A DNA stretch of 17,991 bases from an uncultured Campylobacter sp. (GTDB lineage Bacteria > Campylobacterota > Campylobacteria > Campylobacterales > Campylobacteraceae): contig NZ_CALHXD010000283.1 of NCBI RefSeq assembly GCF_938040115.1, forward strand, positions 1 through 17,991, given 5' to 3'. Each line of letters begins with the position of its first letter. The first letter of the stretch is position 1. The position numbers and the translations under genes are program-made. Below the pieces are notes generated by a model that saw only the letters and a program-made list of their open reading frames with translations, searched no databases and was not told where the DNA came from. Shown here one piece after another: positions 6,924 through 13,784 of this stretch.

Positions 6924-8242
6924 AAGATATATCTCGCCAGGTCTTGATCCTCGACGACGTCTGAGAGGCGCTTTTCTACGAGGGCTTTGTCCACCTCTAC
7001 CGTCTCGCCGCCGTGCTCGTTAGCCTCAAAGCTGATATCCTCGATCACGCGCTCGATCACGGTATGTAGGCGTCTAGCGCCGATATCTTCCATTTTTTCG
7101 TTGGCGTTTTGAGCGATTTTAGCGATAGCTTTTATGGCGTCATCCGTAAATTTAAGATCAACGTTTTCGGTTTTTAAAAGCGCTTCGTATTGTTTGAGTA
7201 GCGAATTTTTAGGCTGAGTTAAAATTTGATACAGCGCGTTTTCATCTAGGCTATCAAGCTCAACTCGCAGCGGGAAACGCCCCTGAAGCTCCGGAATTAG
7301 ATCGCTTGGTTTGCTGATGTGAAAGGCGCCGGCGGCGATAAAAAGGATGTGATCGGTCTTTATGGCGCCAAATTTGGTCGTCACCGTCGAGCCCTCCACG
7401 ATAGGTAGTAAGTCGCGCTGTACGCCTTCTTTGCTCGGATCTTGTCTGCCGGAGTTTCCGGAGCTCACCGCGACTTTATCGATCTCGTCGATAAAGATTA
7501 TACCCTCGTTTTCGGCTCTTCGCACGGCTTCGGTTTTGATGCTCTCCATGTCTAAAATTTTATCGCTAGCTTCGTTTTTGAGCGCCTCTTTAGCGTCTTT
7601 TACCTTCATCTCTTTTTTGACGGTTTTGTTGCTTAGGCCGATGATTTTGACGAAGCTCTCTTGCATTTGCGCCATATCGGGCGGCACGTTGGCTCCCGCG
7701 TCAAAGCTATTTTGCACGACTTCTATCTCGATGCTTAGATCATCCAGATCGCCGTTTTCGAGCCTACTCATCATCTTTTCGTAGCTTTTTTCGTAGTCTG
7801 CTTTTTTCTCTTCGCTCGCACCCGTCGGCAGAGGCGGCAGGAGTTTTTTTATTATCTTATCTTTTACGTATTCGTTGATTTTCTCGCAGTTTTTCTCGCG
7901 CTGTTCGGCTTTGACCAAATTTACCGACGCAGCCGCCAGGTCGCGCACCATGCTCTCCACGTCGCGTCCGACGAAGCCCACTTCGGTGTATTTGCTAGCT
8001 TCTACTTTGATAAACGGCAAGCCCATCATCTTTGACAAACGCCTTGCGATCTCTGTTTTGCCCACGCCCGTCGAGCCTATCATTAGGATGTTTTTTGGCA
8101 TGATGTCATCTTGCATCGTTTTATCTAGTTTCATCCTGCGGTAGCGGTTTCGTAGCGCGATGGCGATGATCTTTTTGGCGTCTTTTTGCCCGATTACGTA
8201 ATCGTCTAAAAATTTCACTATCTCTTTTGGGGTTAAATTCAT
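6920..8242 (-). CDS. hslU: HslU, ATPase/unfoldase subunit of the HslUV protease
   Basis: 440 aa, near the usual length (443 in E. coli). Walker A GSTGVGKT is at 56-63, Walker B GIIFIDEID at 247-255, and the arginine-finger/sensor region includes ELQGRFPLRVEL. The pore loop reads GFVG (89-92) where E. coli has GYVG, a conservative aromatic change. The I domain is the charged helical segment at about 110-230. The C-terminal tail ends ARYIL, the type that inserts into HslV and activates it. The ATG at 8242 lies 7 nt after the hslV stop. The stop overlaps the era start as ATGA. The gene is part of the argG-rplI-hslV-hslU-era order also known in C. jejuni. Confidence 0.97.
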   Translation of the reverse strand: MNLTPKEIVKFLDDYVIGQKDAKKIIAIALRNRYRRMKLDKTMQDDIMPKNILMIGSTGVGKTEIARRLSKMMGLPFIKVEASKYTEVGFVGRDVESMVRDLAAASVNLVKAEQREKNCEKINEYVKDKIIKKLLPPLPTGASEEKKADYEKSYEKMMSRLENGDLDDLSIEIEVVQNSFDAGANVPPDMAQMQESFVKIIGLSNKTVKKEMKVKDAKEALKNEASDKILDMESIKTEAVRRAENEGIIFIDEIDKVAVSSGNSGRQDPSKEGVQRDLLPIVEGSTVTTKFGAIKTDHILFIAAGAFHISKPSDLIPELQGRFPLRVELDSLDENALYQILTQPKNSLLKQYEALLKTENVDLKFTDDAIKAIAKIAQNANEKMEDIGARRLHTVIERVIEDISFEANEHGGETVEVDKALVEKRLSDVVEDQDLARYIL

Positions 8243-8249
8243 CTTTTCT

Positions 8250-8783
8250 CTATTCTAAAACGTAGGTTTTTATGTTCGTGTTCGTATAAATGCAAATTTC
8301 GCCCGCGATCTTTAGGCTCTCTTTTACGAGCTCCTCTTCGTCGATCTGTGCAAATTTATCCAGAGCCCTGGCTGCGGATAGAGCGTAGTTTCCGCCGCTT
8401 CCGATGGCGGCTATCTTGCCGTCTTCGGGCTCTACGACGTCGCCCGTCCCGCTTAAAAGGAAAATTTTCTCGCGGTCAAGCACCAGCATCATGGCTTCTA
8501 ATTTTCGCAGGTATTTATCCTTGCGCCACTCTTTGCTAAACTCGATCACCGCTTTTAGCAGGTCGCCTTTTGCGTGGTCGAGGTTGTTTTCAAACATATC
8601 AAAGAGATTAAACGCGTCCGCGGTGCTGCCGGCAAAGCCCGCTAGAACCTTGCCGCCGTGGATTTTGCGGATTTTTACCGCATTGCCTTTTAGCACCGTG
8701 TTGCCAAAGCTTACTTGTCCGTCGCCGCCGATGACTGATTTATTCTTGCCTTTGTAGGCTAAAATGGTAGTCGCGTGAAACAC
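8250..8783 (-). CDS. hslV: HslV, threonine peptidase subunit of the HslUV protease
   Basis: 177 aa. The start is GTG at 8783, directly after the rplI stop (TAAGTG), with AAGG upstream inside the end of rplI. The N-terminus reads MFHA then TTILAYKG. The active-site Thr of HslV must be N-terminal, so a 4-residue propeptide is probably removed to expose Thr5, rather than only Met as in E. coli. The proteasome-type fold is supported by VIGGDGQVSFG, the K-rich segment near IRKIHGGKVLAGFAGSTADAF, and the GSGGNYALSAARAL helix. With HslU it forms an ATP-dependent cytosolic protease. Confidence 0.96.
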   Translation of the reverse strand: MFHATTILAYKGKNKSVIGGDGQVSFGNTVLKGNAVKIRKIHGGKVLAGFAGSTADAFNLFDMFENNLDHAKGDLLKAVIEFSKEWRKDKYLRKLEAMMLVLDREKIFLLSGTGDVVEPEDGKIAAIGSGGNYALSAARALDKFAQIDEEELVKESLKIAGEICIYTNTNIKTYVLE

Positions 8784-9230
8784 TTATTCGCCTTCGACGT
8801 CTAGTTTTAGCGTGGCACGCACGGCGTGGCCGAGCTTGACGTCCACTTCGTAGATGCCCGTCGCTTTTATAGTATGGGCGAAGTCAAATGCCTTTTTATC
8901 AACGACTAGATGATGATTTTTTTCTAGCGCTTCTGAAATTTCGTCCTTTGTCACTGCGCCAAATAGCGCGCCGTTTGCTCCGAGCGGCTTTTTAACCTTG
9001 AGCGTGATTTTTTCGATCTCGGATTTTAGCTTTTCTATGTTTGCGATCTCGTATTTTAGCTCCTCGGCCTTGCGTTTTTGCTCGGCTTCGTACTGGCGCA
9101 AAACATCGGGAGTCGCGGCTTTAGCAAAGCCTTTGCCGATTAGGAAGTTATTGCCATATCCTTCTTTTACCTCTTTGATTTCGCCGGCTTTTCCGAGCGA
9201 TTTTACGTCTTTTATTAGTAGTACTTTCAT
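8784..9230 (-). CDS. rplI: 50S ribosomal protein L9
   Basis: 148 aa, the usual length. The N-terminal rRNA-binding domain carries the L9 signature (VKSLGKAGEIKEVKEGYGNN at about 9-28). It is followed by the long central helix (about 41-75, KRKAEELKYEIANIEKLKSE) and the C-terminal domain ending in TLKLDVEGE. The ATG at 9230 has AAGGA just upstream. It lies 13 nt after the argG stop and abuts hslV. Unlike many bacteria, where rplI sits with rpsF and rpsR, here it is in a metabolic/proteolysis operon, an arrangement also found in C. jejuni. Confidence 0.97.
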   Translation of the reverse strand: MKVLLIKDVKSLGKAGEIKEVKEGYGNNFLIGKGFAKAATPDVLRQYEAEQKRKAEELKYEIANIEKLKSEIEKITLKVKKPLGANGALFGAVTKDEISEALEKNHHLVVDKKAFDFAHTIKATGIYEVDVKLGHAVRATLKLDVEGE

Positions 9231-9243
9231 TTTTATCCTTTAT

Positions 9244-10467
9244 TTAGTTAAATTTGCGTCCGTTTTTGCGTCCGATGATAAATCTTAGCGCGTTTAGCTT
9301 GATAAATCCGTTCGCGTCTTTTTGATCAAACACGCTGTCTTCTTCAAACGTGCAAAACGCCTCGCTAAAGAGATTGTCCGTCTTGCTGTCGCGTCCTAGC
9401 ACGATTACGTTGCCTTTGTAGAGCTCGACTTTGACCGTGCCGTTTACGTTTTCTTGGCTTTTGTCGATGAGCGCTTGCAGCATGATACGCTCAGGCGACC
9501 ACCAGTAGCCGTTATAGATGAGCTCTGCGTAGCGAGGCATCAGCTCGTCTTTTAGGTGTGCCGCGCCGCGGTCTAGCGTGATGCTCTCGATCGCGCGGTG
9601 AGCTTTTAGCATTATCGTACCGCCAGGAGTTTCGTAGCAGCCGCGGCTTTTCATACCGACCGAGCGGTTTTCTACTAGGTCGAGTCTGCCGATACCGTGC
9701 TTTGCGCCTAGGCGGTTTAGCTCGGCTAGTAGCGCCGCTGGGCTCATTTTTTTACCATTTATGCTAACGGGATCGCCTTTTTCGTAGCCGATTTCTATTA
9801 TTTCGCTTTCGTTTGGCGCGTCTTTGGGGCTTACCGTCCAGCGCCACATATCGGCTTCCGGAGCGTGAGCAGGGTTTTCAAGCACTAAGCCCTCGTAGCT
9901 GATATGGAGCAAATTTGCGTCCATAGAGTAGGGGCTTTTGCCCGGTTTCTTTTCTATTTTGATACCGTTTTTTTCGGCGTATTTTAGTAGCTTTTCGCGG
10001 CTGTTTAGATCCCACTCGCGCCAAGGAGCGATGATAGTTAGGTTATCTCCCAGCGCGTAGTAGCCTAGCTCAAAGCGCACTTGGTCGTTGCCTTTGCCGG
10101 TTGCTCCGTGGCTCACGCCGTCGGCGCCTACTTTGGCGGCGATTTCGGCTTGTTTTTTAGCTATCAGCGGGCGAGCTATCGAGGTGCCTAGTAGATACTC
10201 GCCCTCGTAAACGGCGTTTGCTCTAAACATCGGAAATACGAAATCCCGCGCAAATTCTTCTTTTAAATCCTCTATAAATATATTTTCGGGTTTTATGCCA
10301 AGCTCCAGCGCTTTTTGGCGTGCGGGTTCTAGCTCCTCGCCCTGACCGATATCGGCGGTAAAGGTCACCACTTCGCATTTATACTCGTCTTGCAGCCATT
10401 TTAAAATAATGCTCGTATCAAGTCCGCCCGAATAGGCGAGAACGACTTTTTTCACGTCTTTTTTCAT
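9244..10467 (-). CDS. argG: Argininosuccinate synthase
   Basis: 407 aa. It joins citrulline and aspartate with ATP to form argininosuccinate in arginine synthesis. The N-terminal PP-loop ATP site AYSGGLDTS is at 11-19. The substrate-binding motif HGATGKGNDQVRFE is at about 119-132, and KSPYSMDANLLHISYEG lies in the central domain. The length fits the common short bacterial type. The ATG at 10467 has an AAGGAT site. It is the first gene of the operon, and a promoter with TAAAAT lies about 30 nt upstream. No ARG-box-like operator is recognisable around it. Confidence 0.97.
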   Translation of the reverse strand: MKKDVKKVVLAYSGGLDTSIILKWLQDEYKCEVVTFTADIGQGEELEPARQKALELGIKPENIFIEDLKEEFARDFVFPMFRANAVYEGEYLLGTSIARPLIAKKQAEIAAKVGADGVSHGATGKGNDQVRFELGYYALGDNLTIIAPWREWDLNSREKLLKYAEKNGIKIEKKPGKSPYSMDANLLHISYEGLVLENPAHAPEADMWRWTVSPKDAPNESEIIEIGYEKGDPVSINGKKMSPAALLAELNRLGAKHGIGRLDLVENRSVGMKSRGCYETPGGTIMLKAHRAIESITLDRGAAHLKDELMPRYAELIYNGYWWSPERIMLQALIDKSQENVNGTVKVELYKGNVIVLGRDSKTDNLFSEAFCTFEEDSVFDQKDANGFIKLNALRFIIGRKNGRKFN

Positions 10468-10496
10468 TCTCTATCCTTTATATTGAGATGACGCGT

Positions 10497-10511
10497 ATTT
10501 TAGCCAAATTT
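10497..10511 (-). promoter_or_regulatory. argG operon promoter (-10 element)
   Basis: The minus-strand 15-mer AAATTTGGCTAAAAT contains a TAAAAT -10 hexamer (10502 down to 10497). Transcription would start near 10490, giving a leader of about 22 nt that includes the AAGGAT ribosome binding site. The same 15-mer, with one base different, lies in inverted orientation at 10612-10626. Confidence 0.6.
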
Positions 10512-10611
10512 GATTAATTTGTTATAAATATTTCCGCTAAAATCGCGTACGCTAAACGTCAAATTTACATTAAATTTAATATGTAGCTGCGAGGAATTAA
10601 AAATTTAAGCC

Positions 10612-10626
10612 AAATTTGGTTAAAAT
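10612..10626 (+). promoter_or_regulatory. Promoter of the S4-tsaE-lptB-rpoN operon
   Basis: The 15-mer AAATTTGGTTAAAAT carries the -10 hexamer TAAAAT at 10621-10626. With the usual 6-7 nt spacing, transcription starts at about 10633-10634, right at the ATG of the S4 gene, so the mRNA is probably leaderless. It mirrors the argG element 100 bp away. Confidence 0.6.
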
Positions 10627-10633
10627 CGCCGCT

Positions 10634-10879
10634 ATGAGAGTAGATAAGTTTTTAAATACCGTAAATATAACAAAAAGACGCGTAGTCAGCGAAGACATGT
10701 GCAAAAGCGGCGTCGTGAGCGTAAACGGCGTCGTAGCCAAACCCGCCAAAGAGGTTAAAATCGGCGACGTGATAACGATCAAATTTTTGGTAAAAGAGAT
10801 GCGCTACGAGGTGCTAGCGATCCCGGAGACCAAAAGTATCCCAAAATCAGCCCAAGCGCTATACGTAAAAGAGCTATGA
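10634..10879 (+). CDS. Small S4-domain RNA-binding protein (RqcP/HslR family)
   Basis: 81 aa, starting MRVDKFLNTVNITKRR, the typical opening of stand-alone S4 domains. The S4 fold covers about 1-60 with VSVNGVVAKPAKEVKIGD as the core loop. Relatives such as RqcP (YabO) and Hsp15 bind tRNA or 50S subunits during rescue of stalled ribosomes; which of these jobs it does here is not shown. The frame could be extended to a TTG at 10616, but that codon would lie inside the -10 element. The ATG at 10634 has no Shine-Dalgarno sequence and coincides with the predicted transcript start. Its stop overlaps tsaE as ATGA. It is the counterpart of C. jejuni Cj0667 by order. Confidence 0.88.
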   Translation: MRVDKFLNTVNITKRRVVSEDMCKSGVVSVNGVVAKPAKEVKIGDVITIKFLVKEMRYEVLAIPETKSIPKSAQALYVKEL

Positions 10880-11277
10880 TAGAGCTAAATTTGGGACTTG
10901 GCGATCTTGAGGAGATAGTAAAAATTTTACCCCAAAGCGGCGTCGTTATCTTGCAGGGAAATTTAGCTAGCGGTAAAACGACGTTAGTAAAAGCTATCGT
11001 AAAAGCTCGCGGCATCGATGCGGAGGTTACTTCGCCCACGTTTTCGGTTATGCAAAGCTACGGAGATAAAATTTATCACTACGACATCTATCAAAACGGA
11101 CTTGACGCGATTTTGCAAAACGGACTTTTTGAAAATTTGCTAGAGGAGGGGCTTCACCTGGTAGAGTGGGGCGACGAGCGACTGGAAAAGGCGCTGGTAA
11201 ATTTGGGCGAAAAATGCGTCAAGATAGTCATCTCGCCTAGTCAAAAAGGGCGAAAATACGAGGTTTACGGTGCATAA
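10876..11277 (+). CDS. tsaE: TsaE, ATPase for tRNA t6A modification
   Basis: 133 aa, normal for the family. The P-loop GNLASGKTT lies at 28-36. The family blocks VTSPTFSVMQSY (about 51-62), YHYDIY (about 67-72) and EGLHLVEWGDE (about 91-101) are all present. TsaE works with TsaB and TsaD to transfer threonylcarbamoyl to A37 of tRNAs reading ANN codons. The ATG at 10876 overlaps the S4 stop by 4 bp, and the 3' end overlaps lptB by 8 bp. It is one of two translation-related genes at the head of this operon. Confidence 0.95.
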   Translation: MIELNLGLGDLEEIVKILPQSGVVILQGNLASGKTTLVKAIVKARGIDAEVTSPTFSVMQSYGDKIYHYDIYQNGLDAILQNGLFENLLEEGLHLVEWGDERLEKALVNLGEKCVKIVISPSQKGRKYEVYGA

Positions 11278-11998
11278 ATTAGAAGTTAAAGATTTACAAA
11301 AAACGATCAAAAAAACAAACATCATAAAAGGCATCTCGCTAGAGGTCAAAAGCGGCGAGGTAGTAGGGCTGCTAGGCCCAAACGGCGCTGGTAAAACGAC
11401 GACGTTTTATATGATATGCGGGCTCATCTCGCCAACTAGCGGCAGCGTCTTTTTAGATGGCGCAGACGTGACGAAGGTGCCGCTACACAAGCGCGCGCAT
11501 ATGGGTATCGGCTATCTGCCGCAAGAATCAAGCATATTTAAAGACCTCTCCGTCGAGGAAAATTTACTGCTCGGCGCCGAGATCCTATATAAAGACGAGG
11601 CCGTCCGCGAGAAAAAAGTAAATGAAATGCTAAATTTGCTAAATATCGAGCCCATACGCCTGCGAAAGGGCGTGAGTCTAAGCGGCGGCGAGCGCAGACG
11701 CTGCGAGATCGCTAGAAGCCTCATCATCACGCCTAAATTTTTGCTTCTGGATGAGCCATTTGCCGGCGTCGATCCGATCGCCGTTAGCGATATACAAAGT
11801 ATCGTTCGCGACCTAAAAAAGCTCGGCATCGGCGTGCTCATCACCGACCACAACGTCCGCGAGACGCTAGCCATCTGCGACCGAGCCTACGTGATCAAGG
11901 ACGGTAGCCTGCTAGCTAGCGGCAGCGCGAACGAAGTCGCGAACAACAAACTCGTGCGCACCCACTATCTGGGCGAAGAGTTTAAATTTGTAGAATAA
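11270..11998 (+). CDS. lptB: LptB, ABC ATPase of the lipopolysaccharide export complex
   Basis: 242 aa. Walker A GPNGAGKT is at 36-43, the Q-loop is near YLPQE (about 82-86), the signature LSGGE at 137-141, Walker B FLLLDE at 157-162, and the H-loop His at 194. The start is GTG at 11270 with GAGG upstream, 8 bp inside tsaE. LptB powers LptFG to extract LPS/LOS from the inner membrane and push it along the Lpt bridge. The partner genes are not in this window. The lptB-rpoN pairing is common across proteobacteria, which strengthens the assignment over a generic branched-chain amino-acid ATPase. Confidence 0.95.
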   Translation: MHKLEVKDLQKTIKKTNIIKGISLEVKSGEVVGLLGPNGAGKTTTFYMICGLISPTSGSVFLDGADVTKVPLHKRAHMGIGYLPQESSIFKDLSVEENLLLGAEILYKDEAVREKKVNEMLNLLNIEPIRLRKGVSLSGGERRRCEIARSLIITPKFLLLDEPFAGVDPIAVSDIQSIVRDLKKLGIGVLITDHNVRETLAICDRAYVIKDGSLLASGSANEVANNKLVRTHYLGEEFKFVE

Positions 11999-13260
11999 TG
12001 CTAAAGCAAACTCAAGCTCCCAAAAATAAGCTCTCGCACACGTTGCGATCGTGGCTGCCGATACTAAGCAGCAGCGTCGAGGAGCTAAAGGAGACGCTTG
12101 AGCCGTTTTTAGCGGATAATCCGTTTGCTAGCGTGCAGCAGCGAAATTTGAGCGAGCTACCCAGCGCCGCGCCATCCAAAAAAGATAAAAATTTCTTCAA
12201 AGAAATATCAAAAAACAGCGTAACCGATAGTATCGAAAGCTTTAGCGTGGCTAAAACGGGGCTTTACGACAAGCTAATCGAGCAGATAGATAAGCCGCTG
12301 TTTCCGACCGAAAAATCCCAAAAAATCGCGATGAAAATCATCGAGTGTATAAACGAGGAGGGCTACTACGAACCTGAAGTATTTGACGAATTTAGCGAGG
12401 CGGAGATCGAGTCGGTGCGAAAGCGCTTTGCCTACCTCGAGCCCGCTGGCATCGGCGCAAAGGACTACAAAGAGAGCTTTTTGTTTCAGCTTGAGGAGCT
12501 AAATTTGGACGAGAAGCTCTTTGAGAGTGCTAAAAAGCTTGCGTTAAATTTCGAAAATCTCTCCCAAATGCGCAAAATCCCGCTCTATAACGAAGCGCTC
12601 GCCGTCATCAAGAGGCTAAAAAATCCGCCCGCGATCGAGTATATGAGCGAGGCTGCGGCGATCATCCCAGACATCGTCATCGACACGAGCTCGGGCGGTA
12701 TCGAGGTGCGCATCAACGACGACTTTTACCCAGAGATCGTCATCGACGTCGAGGGGCTAGACGAAAAAGAGAGCTTCGTCGCCTCGCGCGTAAAAGAGGC
12801 AAAAGACCTCATAGACGCGCTTGATATGCGAAAAGCCACGCTGCGCAAGATCGCCCTAATGCTAGTGGAGTATCAGTATGATTACTTTTTTGGCGGCGAC
12901 ATCAAGCCCATGCGCCTAAAAGACATCGCCGAGGATCTGGGGCGAAACCCATCGACCATCTCGCGCGGCATCTCAAACAAATACCTCGAGTGCTCGCGCG
13001 GGCTCGTGCCTATAAAGAGCTTTTTCTCCGCCGCGATCGACGAGGACGTCTCAAACAAGGCCATCAAGGACTTCGTAGCAAATCTCGTCCGAAACGAAAA
13101 TCCCGCCAAGCCGCTTAGCGATCTGAAAATTTTGGAGTTTATCAAAAAAGAATTTAATGTCGAGGTCGTCCGCCGCACGATAACCAAATACCGTCTCGCG
13201 CTAAATATCGGTAGCTCCAGCGAGCGTAAAAAGACCTATCTGCTGCAATCCGGTAAGTAA
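11998..13260 (+). CDS. rpoN: RNA polymerase sigma-54 factor
   Basis: 420 aa. Region I (1-46) has the MLKQ start and an alternating Leu pattern but few Gln. The core-binding domain spans about 80-230. The helix-turn-helix RLKDIAEDLGRNPSTISRGI lies at about 308-327. The RpoN box at about 390-399 reads VVRRTITKYR, close to the family consensus ARRTVAKYRE, and recognises the -24 element. In Campylobacter sigma-54 drives middle flagellar genes (hook and basal body) with the FlgSR system. The ATG overlaps the lptB stop as TAATG. I found no convincing GG-N10-GC promoter in the window, so its targets lie elsewhere. Confidence 0.97.
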   Translation: MLKQTQAPKNKLSHTLRSWLPILSSSVEELKETLEPFLADNPFASVQQRNLSELPSAAPSKKDKNFFKEISKNSVTDSIESFSVAKTGLYDKLIEQIDKPLFPTEKSQKIAMKIIECINEEGYYEPEVFDEFSEAEIESVRKRFAYLEPAGIGAKDYKESFLFQLEELNLDEKLFESAKKLALNFENLSQMRKIPLYNEALAVIKRLKNPPAIEYMSEAAAIIPDIVIDTSSGGIEVRINDDFYPEIVIDVEGLDEKESFVASRVKEAKDLIDALDMRKATLRKIALMLVEYQYDYFFGGDIKPMRLKDIAEDLGRNPSTISRGISNKYLECSRGLVPIKSFFSAAIDEDVSNKAIKDFVANLVRNENPAKPLSDLKILEFIKKEFNVEVVRRTITKYRLALNIGSSSERKKTYLLQSGK

Positions 13261-13387
13261 AATTTGATGCTTGGAGCAGGGCAAATTTGCCGAGTGTGAC
13301 GCAAATTTGAGCGTAAATTTTAAATTTAAGCTGGGGGTTTGGCGGGGATAGTATCGTATTTCTCTTGATTTTTAAGTCTTGAAAATT

Positions 13388-13393
13388 TAAAAT
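13388..13393 (+). promoter_or_regulatory. Possible -10 element before the orphan membrane protein gene
   Basis: TAAAAT ends 6 nt before the ATG at 13400, so a transcript from it would be leaderless or nearly so. An alternative -10, TAGTAT at 13349-13354, would give a 39-nt leader, but that leader has no Shine-Dalgarno sequence. Both are weak. Confidence 0.3.
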
Positions 13394-13399
13394 ATCCAT

Positions 13400-13774
13400 A
13401 TGAAGCGCATATTTTTTATTCTTTTTGTCCTATTTTTAGGCATTGCGAGTACTTATTTGATTGAGGGCATCGCTCCCAGCATGGACAACATCATGGGCGG
13501 TTTATTTTTCGGTTTGATTTTGGCTATACCTATTTTTTGGTTATTTCGCTGTTTAAGGCTTATTCCTTACAATCAAAATATTGAACTAACGCCTATAGAT
13601 ATATTTTTTGACGATAGCAATGGCGATAGTTACTTTTACGTTTTTAATCTTATTATTTCTTTGATTTTGATGTTATTTATAGGCCCTTATGCATTAATTA
13701 TGGCTATAGTTTGCGTGATTTTTCAGGACACTATTAAACGGTTATTAAATTATATTTTTTATGCTAAAGTCTAA
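13400..13774 (+). CDS. Hypothetical integral membrane protein, AT-rich
   Basis: 124 aa, not recognised. Three or four hydrophobic helices are visible at about 3-23, 31-52 and 79-112 (the last may be two). A polar loop contains an acidic stretch (FFDDSNGDSYFY). Base composition is AT-rich (a sampled line has 30% G+C) compared with about 50% or more in rpoN and bpt on either side. This suggests a recent arrival or low expression. There is no ribosome binding site before the ATG at 13400. It lies 139 bp after rpoN and ends 10 bp before the convergent J-domain gene. Start and function are uncertain, but the long AT-rich frame with coherent helices argues for a real gene. Confidence 0.65.
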   Translation: MKRIFFILFVLFLGIASTYLIEGIAPSMDNIMGGLFFGLILAIPIFWLFRCLRLIPYNQNIELTPIDIFFDDSNGDSYFYVFNLIISLILMLFIGPYALIMAIVCVIFQDTIKRLLNYIFYAKV

Positions 13775-13784
13775 AATTTAAATC

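Noticed and set aside
7362..7784. 140-aa plus-strand open frame inside hslU
   Set aside because: It is antisense to a strongly conserved gene, has no ribosome binding site, and its Ser/Leu/Ile-rich composition is that of a shadow frame.
10616..10633. Upstream TTG start adding six residues to the S4-domain protein
   Set aside because: It lies within the predicted -10 element, and the family normally starts at the MRVDKFL Met.
13268..13290. Possible sigma-54 promoter (TTGGAG ... TTTGC) after rpoN
   Set aside because: The GG and GC are 14 bp apart instead of the required 10.
13275..13310. CAAATTTG copies after rpoN as a stem-loop terminator
   Set aside because: Each copy is a self-palindrome of an abundant genomic hexamer, with no GC-rich stem or T-tract.
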